This document shows, in pieces, positions 1 to 5,064 of a stretch of 5,064 nt of DNA; the stretch's first letter is position 1; every line of letters starts with the position of its first letter. The stretch is from an uncultured Gammaproteobacteria bacterium. Its GTDB lineage: Bacteria > Pseudomonadota > Gammaproteobacteria > Ga0077536. Both the position numbers and the translations under genes were made by a program. A model generated the notes under the pieces. That model was not told the DNA's origin and searched no databases. It was given only the letters and a program-made list of their open reading frames with translations. The stretch is taken from positions 1 through 5,064 of the forward strand of contig CAIPNE010000824.1 in assembly GCA_903866355.1 (NCBI GenBank), written 5' to 3'.

Positions 1-366
1 CTCGACGCGGGCTTAAAACCCGAAGACATTGACTACATCAATGCTCACGGAACCGGGACGCAAATTAATGATCGGGTTGAGACAAGAATTCTGGAACGGA
101 TGTTTGGCAAACGGCCGTGGGTGAACAGCACGAAATCTATTCTCGGTCACACGATCGGGGCATCAGGGGCATTGGAGTTCGTTGTCGCCGTTCTGAGCCT
201 TCAACACCAAGCGGTGCACCCCTGTCTGAATCTAGAAGACCCAATCAGCGATCTTAATTTCACGCTTCAGGGTGGGGCCGCACCGATACAGACGGTGCTC
301 ACTCACAGCTTTGGCTTTGGTGGCCATAATGCCGCGCTAGTATTGGGTCGGGTCGACCCGCTTTGA
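1..366 (+). CDS. Beta-ketoacyl synthase, FabF (KAS II) type, C-terminal part
   Basis: The frame is open from the first base to a TGA at 364-366, giving 121 residues of the C-terminal thiolase-fold half of a condensing enzyme. These enzymes join an acyl thioester to malonyl-ACP by decarboxylative Claisen condensation in the cytoplasm. Two catalytic histidines are visible: one in NAHGTGT (fragment residue 16, bases 46-48) and one in STKSILGHTIGASGA (residue 50, bases 148-150), with the conserved Lys at residue 45. The glycine-rich SFGFGGHN motif (residues 103-110) closes the active site. The nucleophilic Cys would lie upstream, outside the window. The GTGTQIND and GGHNAALV variants differ from E. 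coli FabF (GTSTPLGD, GGTNGTLV), so this could be a specialised or secondary-metabolism synthase rather than the housekeeping enzyme. No ACP or reductase is visible to decide. It precedes the kinase gene on the same strand by 76 bases. Confidence 0.95.
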   Translation, partial: LDAGLKPEDIDYINAHGTGTQINDRVETRILERMFGKRPWVNSTKSILGHTIGASGALEFVVAVLSLQHQAVHPCLNLEDPISDLNFTLQGGAAPIQTVLTHSFGFGGHNAALVLGRVDPL

Positions 367-424
367 TGACTTCGCTAGAACCGATAATCGGGTAGGTAGT
401 GTCAATCAAGCTAATCAGTGCGAC

Positions 425-436
425 ATCGATATCGAT
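425..436. repeat. 12-bp perfect palindrome ATCGATATCGAT before the kinase start
   Basis: ATCGATATCGAT equals its own reverse complement and ends six bases before the kinase ATG, where a ribosome binding site would normally lie. The sequence around it has no good AGGAGG-like element. It could be an operator half-site pair, a small hairpin, or chance; CGAT recurs a third time just before the start codon (441-444). The palindrome is certain, a function is not. Confidence 0.4.
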
Positions 437-442
437 TCCTCG

Positions 443-3043
443 ATGAAGTTCCCGTTTAAAACGACCGCCAAGCGGGTGCACACGACCCACGAAATACCTA
501 GCACATGGTCGGCCGCAAGCTCACCGCAGCTAACGGTCGCTGCGGCGCCAGCCGTCGCCGCACTGAGCGAACTGGCGCAAGCTAAAATTCGTTGCGTCGT
601 GAATTTGGTTCTGATCGGCCTGACTTTGTTGGCGTATCACCTGCAGCCAACGCTGAATATTGTTGCCGTTTGGTTCACTTTTTTGTTTACGGCACTATCA
701 GCTTTTTCATTGTGGCTTTGGGCTAAATTATTGCCAAAGCGCCCCGGCGTCGACGGCTGGCGCCTCGCGCAACGCGTCGCCAGTATTATTCTAGATAATT
801 TATCTATTAGCTGTGTTCTCTATATTGGGGGGCAGACCTTAGCGGGTATCTACGTACTGTATCTTTGGATCACCATCGGATACGGAATGCGCTACGGCAC
901 CGCGTATCTCTACGGCAACCTCGCGGTGTCATTTTGTTCTTTCGTTGTCGTGGCATCGCTATCGCCGTTTCTGCGTCAGTTTCCAGAGTTGGCTGTGGGT
1001 CTGGCGTTCGGCCTAATCGTTGTCCCGTTATATTCCGGCTTTTTGATTAAGCAGCTGTACGACGCCGTTGCGAGTGCAGAGGCCGCCGCGCGCGCAAAAA
1101 GTGACTTCCTGGCGAAAATGAGCCATGAGTTACGGACACCGTTGCATGGCGTTATTGCGTTGTCCGAACTCTTCGGGGGCGAAAATTCCGAAATTCAGCG
1201 TTCCGAAATGGTGCGTCTGATTGCAAACTCGTCTAATACGCTTTTAGATTTGATCAACCGAATTCTAGACCTCAGCAAATACGAATCTGGCACCTTTGCT
1301 CTGCAACATGAGCCCATGGATTTGCATTCGTTAGTAGCGGAGACCTTGGATATTTTGTCGCCACAAGCCGTATCTAAACAGCTGGTGCTTAGTTTTTTTG
1401 TGGACGCGGCCGTCAAAAACAAACTGATTGGCTCGCCCCGTCAGTTGCAAGAGGTCATCGTTAATCTTGCCGGAAATGGGCTCAAATTCACGGAAAGCGG
1501 GTCGGTACAAATCGGGATTACTAAGAGTTCGTCGAGACGTGGCGAAGATTCTTTTGTGCTGAGTATTGCCGATACCGGGCCAGGCATGACCCAGGATTAT
1601 CTCGCGCGAGTGTTTGACCCGTTTTCGCAAAGTGATGACACCGCTACCCGTCAGCACGGGGGCTCGGGGTTAGGCACCACCATAGCCCGGGACCTGATTA
1701 AGCTAATGGGTGGCGACATTACGATCAAGACAGCACTGGGTGTTGGTACTAGGATCGATATTGAGCTAACGCTGGAACTGCAGACTTGTCTAGAAGAGGA
1801 TAACGTCGCAGCACCGGAGCTAATTATTTTGGTCGGCTTAGGAGCGATCGCCGATAACCTTCGCCGTCACCTGCGGCAACGGACCGTCTGTGCGGTCAAG
1901 GAATTCGGTATTGGGGAACTGCACCGGAATCTGCATCTCATCCCACCTCGCACCTGTTTTTTTCTGGATTACTCAATCGCCGAGACAGTTCTGGGATTGC
2001 TGCGCGAATATCTTCAGCGTCAAGGGCGCCGCGCCGCGCCGGTGGTCATCGGCGTCGGTGAAGAAGACGACAGATCGACCGCGATAGCGGCAGGGTTGTT
2101 AAGTTATTTAACGCCAGAATCACCGCAGGCCGATGTGGCCCGAGTCCTCAATTTGGCCAGCCAACTGCTCCCACCGGAGGCCTGGACGCCAATAGAAGTG
2201 TTACGCGCCGAAAGCGCGAGTCTCGTTCTTGTTGCCGAAGACAGCCCAACTAACCAAATAATTGCGCGCATGACGTTGGAACGTGCCGGGTATCGCTGCC
2301 ATCTCGTTGCGGATGGCGAGCGAGCTTTGGACGAGTTGCAGACAGGAGCTTACGACCTCGCCATCATCGATATGCACATGCCGTCGATGGATGGGTTAGA
2401 AGTGGCACGGCTCTACAATTTCGCGTCTTTCTCTAATCCGCAACGCACGCCAATTATTATGCTTACTGCTGATAATCGCCCGGATTTAGTCGCGGATGCC
2501 GATTTGGTAGGTGTGGCACGTTTTGCGGTTAAACCTTTGCGGCCTTCCTTGCTTGTTCAGATTGTGCAGGACATCTTGCTGCAGCGACTGGCCCAAAATA
2601 ATTCCCCTTCCAGCACTGAGACCAACGACGAGCTTCCGAGCGACGTGGATAGCGTCCCGGACATTGAGGATTCGTTGTTTAACGAGTTGATGTCTTACAT
2701 GTCGGTTGATGAGGCGGAGCAGTTCTTTGGCGAGTTTGCTGAAGACGCCGAGGGTTATATCGAAACTGTTCGCAAAGCGATGGAGGGTGGAGTAGGTGAG
2801 GCCCGGCTCCGGGAAGACATGCATGCCCTTTGCGGCTCTGCTCGCACCATCGGCGCTTTTCGATTGGCCGCGATAGCGCGGAGAGTTGAGTATGATAGTG
2901 ATGCCCCAAACCATTTCGACCGACGTAGCTTCGCCGACGATTTAACTGCCGCGCTGCGCGCGGCGATGCAGACCATCCATCAGCGACTTGCCATTCCCAG
3001 TGGCGCTCCGCTGCCTGAGGACGGTGGGCTCCATGCCGCTTAG
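443..3043 (+). CDS. RpfC-like hybrid sensor histidine kinase (membrane input, HisKA, HATPase, degenerate REC, REC, Hpt)
   Basis: This 866-residue inner-membrane phosphorelay kinase has five or six hydrophobic segments between residues about 50 and 205. They include an LDNLSIS...YLWITIGYGMRYG stretch like the membrane sensor of RpfC, the receptor for diffusible fatty-acid signals. A short helix (206-219) leads to the H box KMSHELRTP with phospho-acceptor His228, then the N box (NLAGNGLKFT, 341-350), G1 (DTGPGM, 377-382), F box (FDPFSQSD) and G2 (GGSGLGTTIA, 406-415). Residues 457-575 look like a degenerate receiver. An intact receiver follows (595-715: acidic pair E599/D600, phospho-acceptor D643, T675, K697). 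The Hpt domain carries His794 in MHALCGSA. Xanthomonas RpfC is about 726 residues, so the excess roughly equals the degenerate module. ATG443 is the first ATG, GTG or TTG in the frame after a TAG at 338-340. No clear Shine-Dalgarno precedes it. Its output regulator is not in the window; the ligand is inferred. Confidence 0.96.
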   Translation: MKFPFKTTAKRVHTTHEIPSTWSAASSPQLTVAAAPAVAALSELAQAKIRCVVNLVLIGLTLLAYHLQPTLNIVAVWFTFLFTALSAFSLWLWAKLLPKRPGVDGWRLAQRVASIILDNLSISCVLYIGGQTLAGIYVLYLWITIGYGMRYGTAYLYGNLAVSFCSFVVVASLSPFLRQFPELAVGLAFGLIVVPLYSGFLIKQLYDAVASAEAAARAKSDFLAKMSHELRTPLHGVIALSELFGGENSEIQRSEMVRLIANSSNTLLDLINRILDLSKYESGTFALQHEPMDLHSLVAETLDILSPQAVSKQLVLSFFVDAAVKNKLIGSPRQLQEVIVNLAGNGLKFTESGSVQIGITKSSSRRGEDSFVLSIADTGPGMTQDYLARVFDPFSQSDDTATRQHGGSGLGTTIARDLIKLMGGDITIKTALGVGTRIDIELTLELQTCLEEDNVAAPELIILVGLGAIADNLRRHLRQRTVCAVKEFGIGELHRNLHLIPPRTCFFLDYSIAETVLGLLREYLQRQGRRAAPVVIGVGEEDDRSTAIAAGLLSYLTPESPQADVARVLNLASQLLPPEAWTPIEVLRAESASLVLVAEDSPTNQIIARMTLERAGYRCHLVADGERALDELQTGAYDLAIIDMHMPSMDGLEVARLYNFASFSNPQRTPIIMLTADNRPDLVADADLVGVARFAVKPLRPSLLVQIVQDILLQRLAQNNSPSSTETNDELPSDVDSVPDIEDSLFNELMSYMSVDEAEQFFGEFAEDAEGYIETVRKAMEGGVGEARLREDMHALCGSARTIGAFRLAAIARRVEYDSDAPNHFDRRSFADDLTAALRAAMQTIHQRLAIPSGAPLPEDGGLHAA

Positions 3044-3646
3044 TGTGGCAGCTGGCAAACCCATCTCGACGCTGCGACCGCAAAGAGATGAGCCGGTAGG
3101 TGGTGGAGCTTGGACATGTGCAGGTAAACTCTGTCCATGAAGTTGTATGTCGTTCGGAACCTAGGGCCCCGATGAAGATTCTGTCCTGCGTTTGATCGGT
3201 GCCTCGCTGGCCGAACAAAACGATGTTTGGCAGGAACGTCGTGACCTCGGCTTAGATAAATTCGCGGAGCAGGTTGCTGCACAAACTGCAGCCGATGCAG
3301 GCAACCACCTTGTGGTCCTCACCGGCTAAAACCACACGTCATTGAACTGACTGAAGCGAAGCCACAGCTCGTTCAGGTTGATCACTCTCCGTCGATGATC
3401 AATCCACCGCATCGGCACGCTGCCTATCAGCGGCCTTATCCCCGGCCGTAAATTCCTCTCGGCTCGCCCCCCAGTGGCACGTCAAGCCATAGTGCACGCC
3501 CATGCCTCGTTGGACAAAGATCTCCGTCGGCGCACGAGCCCTGTAGTTTGGCATTTTCGGCCTGACCACTCGCTAGTTAGGCCGGTCCCCGCGTATCCCA
3601 AGCGTTCCTTCTATTCCTATTCAGGACACGCTGTTGCCCGTTCGGC
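3044..3646. other. 600-base gap without an intact gene, with decayed transposon sequence
   Basis: Between the kinase stop and the yhbY stop I see no intact gene on either strand. The only recognisable content is the transposase remnant at 3165-3329. A plus-strand frame stays open from 3399 to a TAA at 3648-3650 but has no ATG, only a GTG at 3474, and its protein is unfamiliar and rich in Arg, Pro and Ser. No strong rho-independent terminator (GC-rich stem followed by a T run) was found for either the kinase or yhbY, which converge here. The stretch looks like degraded insertion-sequence or neutral DNA. Confidence 0.6.
3165..3329 (+). pseudogene. C-terminal remnant of a transposase, probably IS256 (mutator-like) family
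   Basis: An open stretch of 54 codons ending in TAA (3327-3329) reads GPDEDSVLRLIGASLAEQND followed by VWQERRDLGLDKF. This resembles the conserved C-terminal end of IS256-family transposases, where an Asn/Asp-rich turn leads into SVLRLVGAxLLEQNDEW and an RRYLSL-type tail. There is no start codon, and a TAG at 3162-3164 blocks the frame upstream. The neighbouring frame (about 3136-3168, HEVVCRSEPRAP) may continue the homology, which would imply a frameshift near 3168. The catalytic DDE domain (usual protein about 400 residues) is absent, and I could not identify terminal inverted repeats. The family call rests on remembered motif resemblance, so it is moderate; that it is a dead fragment is more certain. 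Confidence 0.62.
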
Positions 3647-3916
3647 TTAATCGGGCCGTGGGCGATATAAAATCAACACCCGCCCGATGCTCCCCACCAC
3701 CTCGGCGGTAAGCCCGCTCGCGAGTTCCGCGATGCGCGCCATTTGCGCCACCTTCTCACTCACGGGCAGGCGTATTTTTATTAGTTCGTGAACATCCAGC
3801 GCTTCGCTGATCGAGGCAACTACCGCCGGGGTGATACCTTTTTGACCGATGATGACGACCGGTTTGAGTGAATGCGCGCGGGCCTTGAGTTCGCGTTTTA
3901 GGCCAGAATTCAGCAC
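3647..3916 (-). CDS. yhbY: YhbY-family CRM-domain RNA-binding protein (ribosome assembly)
   Basis: The 89-residue protein is a single CRM domain, close in length to E. coli YhbY (97). YhbY associates with pre-50S ribosomal particles and binds RNA. The diagnostic KPVVIIGQKGITPAVV segment carries the GxxG loop (G24-QK-G27), followed by EALDVHELIKIRL and a final VGSIGRVLILYRP strand, all matching the family. The start is GTG (3914-3916). An AAAGGA element lies 11 bases upstream and an AGG closer in, so initiation there is reasonable, and no ATG is available nearby. In E. coli and many relatives yhbY is divergent from rlmE/ftsJ. Here the 193 bases upstream show no rlmE and the next gene is gcvH on the same strand, so the usual neighbourhood is lost. 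The function is confident by family. Confidence 0.94.
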   Translation of the reverse strand: MLNSGLKRELKARAHSLKPVVIIGQKGITPAVVASISEALDVHELIKIRLPVSEKVAQMARIAELASGLTAEVVGSIGRVLILYRPRPD

Positions 3917-3940
3917 AGCTTGCCTGTTCCTTTACGATTG

Positions 3941-3970
3941 ATTAGACCTCGGGGCCACATTGGGCCCCAA
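3941..3970 (-). promoter_or_regulatory. Possible yhbY promoter with an inverted repeat in its spacer
   Basis: On the minus strand TCTAAT (plus 3941-3946) matches the -10 consensus at five of six positions. TTGGGG (plus 3965-3970) is a weak -35, 18 bases away. The predicted transcript would begin near 3934, almost at the AAAGGA (3928-3933), giving a very short leader. The inverted repeat GGGGCC/GGCCCC (3951-3956 and 3963-3968) lies between and over the elements. Weak evidence. Confidence 0.25.
3951..3968. repeat. GC-only inverted repeat GGGGCC-6-GGCCCC
   Basis: A perfect 6-bp stem of G and C encloses a six-base loop (ACATTG on the plus strand). No T run follows on either strand, so it is not a typical intrinsic terminator. 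It sits in the gap between gcvH and yhbY, and could be a regulator site, a transcript hairpin after gcvH, or chance. Confidence 0.4.
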
Positions 3971-4109
3971 ATCGCCGCCAGCCGCAATCGCTACCGCCAG
4001 CACGCGCCCACAGGTCTGCTGGCAGAGATTCCGTCGCTTTGTTAGCCCGGTACAAGGAATGCGGTGAGCCACCGGCCCGCACCACCGCTCAGCTGCCGAA
4101 ACGGGGGCG

Positions 4110-4490
4110 CTAACTCAGCGTGTCGATGAAGTCTTCATAGTCGTCCGCATCCATGAGGTCTTCGTACTCGGCTTCGTCGGAGGGCTCAACTTTAAACAGC
4201 CAGCCCTCGTCAAGGGCCGCTTCATTGAGTTTGTCTGGCTCATCGAGGAGGATTTCATTGACCTCGATGACACGGCCACTGAGCGGACATTTAACATCGC
4301 TGGTGGTTTTTACCGACTCGATCAGGGTGCAATCCTCGCCTTGCACTAGGTCACGACCCAAGTCTGGAAGCTGGACGTATACGATATCGCCCAGTTGTTC
4401 CTGGGCATAGTCGGAGATTCCGATGATGGCGATACCATCTTCGTCTATCCTGACCCAGGCGTGGTCTTCCGTAAAACGCGCTTCAATCAT
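4110..4490 (-). CDS. gcvH: Glycine cleavage system H protein
   Basis: The 126-residue protein has the normal length for GcvH (about 129). GcvH is the cytoplasmic lipoyl carrier that takes the aminomethyl group from the P protein and passes it to the T and L proteins during glycine breakdown to CO2, ammonia and methylene-tetrahydrofolate. The lipoylation motif IESVKTTSD places the modified lysine at residue 61. The N-terminal FTEDHAWVR, the GISDYAQEQLGDIVYVQLP segment, and the acidic C-terminal DLMDADDYEDFI tail are all family hallmarks. The start ATG (4488-4490) has a modest GAGAA element about eight bases upstream. The gene lies 32 bases after the SRPBCC gene on the same strand, suggesting co-transcription. 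The genes gcvT, gcvP and lpd are not in the window, so this H gene is separated from them at least on this side. An H protein can also serve in lipoate transfer to other enzymes. Confidence 0.98.
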   Translation of the reverse strand: MIEARFTEDHAWVRIDEDGIAIIGISDYAQEQLGDIVYVQLPDLGRDLVQGEDCTLIESVKTTSDVKCPLSGRVIEVNEILLDEPDKLNEAALDEGWLFKVEPSDEAEYEDLMDADDYEDFIDTLS

Positions 4491-4522
4491 CAGTTTTTCT
4501 CGTTAATTAATGGCAGAGGGGG

Positions 4523-4939
4523 TTAAAGGGCAAACACTTTTGTTAGCTTGTCGAAGCCTGCCTGATAGATGTCTTGCACCACCTTTATGGCTTCGTTTTC
4601 CTGGATTGTGGGGGTGGATTCGAATTCGCCCGACCAATCCACTACAGCCCGACCCGCGCCAGCATCGCAAACCTGCAGCGTGGCGGTGCAGTTCGCTATC
4701 GGCAGTTGGCGGTTCACGGCGCTATAGCGGTAAAGCCGCTCTTTTTCGTCGAGGGTCTCCAATCGTTCCACTATTTCGCCGCCGTCCAACAACGACAATC
4801 GGCGTACCTGGCCATCATCTTCCCGCCGGCTGCTTTGAATTGCTGGATGCCAATCCGGCAACGCATTAAATTTTCCGATGAGCGCCCAGATTTGATCTGG
4901 AGGAATGTTGTACACGGACTGCAGGCTGACTTTCGTCAT
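4523..4939 (-). CDS. SRPBCC-fold (polyketide cyclase/dehydrase-like) protein
   Basis: The 138-residue soluble protein has the layout of the SRPBCC (START/Bet v1-like) superfamily: a first strand VSLQSVYNIP, a helix DQIWALIGKFNALPDWHPAI (15-34), a VRRLSLLDGGEIVERLETLD hairpin (46-65), a further strand RYSAVNRQLPIANCTATLQV, the strand AVVDWSGEFES, and a long C-terminal helix. This fold forms a deep pocket for hydrophobic ligands; substrate and reaction cannot be told from sequence. ATG 4937-4939 was chosen because AAAGGA (4946-4951) precedes it by six bases. The frame extends to an ATG at 5012-5014, but that has no ribosome binding site, its extra 25 residues do not fit the fold, and a promoter-like sequence lies within them. 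It is the first gene of a possible pair with gcvH. Family call good, function unknown. Confidence 0.87.
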   Translation of the reverse strand: MTKVSLQSVYNIPPDQIWALIGKFNALPDWHPAIQSSRREDDGQVRRLSLLDGGEIVERLETLDEKERLYRYSAVNRQLPIANCTATLQVCDAGAGRAVVDWSGEFESTPTIQENEAIKVVQDIYQAGFDKLTKVFAL

Positions 4940-4945
4940 GGTCGT

Positions 4946-4951
4946 TCCTTT
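4946..4951 (-). promoter_or_regulatory. Ribosome binding site for the SRPBCC gene
   Basis: AAAGGA on the minus strand lies six bases before the ATG at 4937-4939. It is the best-placed Shine-Dalgarno element in the right half of the window and decides the start in favour of the 138-residue form over the 163-residue one. Confidence 0.75.
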
Positions 4952-4985
4952 GATTGCAACACCCGTGCTGAGGACGGAGTTTGCT

Positions 4986-5014
4986 ACTATAGGACACATC
5001 TTCAAGTTGGTCAT
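4986..5014 (-). promoter_or_regulatory. Likely sigma70 promoter for the SRPBCC-gcvH pair
   Basis: On the minus strand, TATAGT (plus 4986-4991) matches the -10 consensus at five of six positions. ATGACC (plus 5009-5014) matches TTGACA at four of six, with an ideal 17-base spacer. Transcription would start near 4979, leaving about 40 bases of leader with a good ribosome binding site. The -35 overlaps the upstream alternative ATG, supporting the shorter protein start. Confidence 0.45.
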
Positions 5015-5064
5015 GAGGGCGCGCTGCGGACGCAGCCGCCTCGGAGTTGCAGCACGATGGAACC

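Noticed and set aside
383..388. GATAAT as a possible -10 box for the kinase gene
   Set aside because: No acceptable -35 lies at 16-18 bases upstream; the nearest TTGATG (363-368) is only 14 bases away.
2679..3218. Long minus-strand open frame of 179 codons
   Set aside because: It lies mostly antisense to the Hpt-coding end of the kinase, its product is Arg/His/Ser-rich low-quality sequence with no recognisable domain, and it runs into the transposase remnant; it is a shadow of the real gene.
3326..3412. 28-codon minus-strand frame starting MRWIDHRRRVINLNELW
   Set aside because: It reads somewhat like real protein but has no good ribosome binding site and no recognised family; it could be part of a decayed mobile element, and evidence is too thin to call a gene.
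3399..3650. Plus-strand frame open for about 84 codons
   Set aside because: There is no ATG, only an internal GTG, the composition is Arg/Pro/Ser-rich, no motif is recognised, and the end overlaps the yhbY stop.
3637..3657. GCCCG...CGGGC stem overlapping the yhbY stop as a terminator
   Set aside because: The stem is only five pairs with an 11-base loop and no T run on the transcript side.
4061..4088. GCGGTG...CACCGC inverted repeat downstream of gcvH as a terminator
   Set aside because: The loop is long, the stem short and there is no T run; it may be chance in GC-rich DNA.
5057..5064. ATG GAA at the right edge as the start of a divergent gene
   Set aside because: A GGAG lies ten bases upstream, which is possible, but only two codons are visible, so no gene can be supported.

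Overview
The window reads as a piece of a proteobacterial chromosome, most likely gammaproteobacterial. The sensor kinase has the signatures of the RpfC family, YhbY and GcvH are ordinary bacterial housekeeping proteins, and the base composition looks moderately GC-rich. The assignment is inference from family resemblance; no rRNA or tRNA is present to confirm it.

Layout. Positions 1-366 (+) hold the C-terminal third of a FabF-type beta-ketoacyl synthase whose start lies outside the window. After 76 bases comes a large gene (443-3043, +) for an 866-residue membrane-bound hybrid histidine kinase. It has an RpfC-like multi-pass membrane input region, a full kinase core, a degenerate receiver-like module, an intact receiver and a C-terminal phosphotransfer (Hpt) domain. 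The next ~600 bases (3044-3646) contain no intact gene. Their one recognisable element is the decayed C-terminal end of what looks like an IS256-family transposase (about 3165-3329, +).

The right-hand part is transcribed leftward. Its genes are a small SRPBCC-fold protein (4523-4939, -), gcvH for the glycine cleavage H protein (4110-4490, -) and yhbY for a CRM-domain ribosome-assembly protein (3647-3916, -). The SRPBCC gene and gcvH are 32 bases apart and may be co-transcribed from a plausible sigma70-type promoter just upstream of the SRPBCC gene. A 193-base gap precedes yhbY and may hold its own promoter.

How the genes may work together. RpfC-family kinases sense diffusible fatty-acid signals. 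A kinase of that family directly downstream of a fatty-acid or polyketide condensing enzyme invites the idea that it monitors a lipid product made by the neighbouring genes. No rpfF-like synthase or rpfG-like response regulator is visible, so this stays a hypothesis. The right-hand genes look like housekeeping functions unrelated to the left side, with a transposon-scarred gap marking the junction. No CRISPR array, phage gene or clearly novel multi-gene system is seen.
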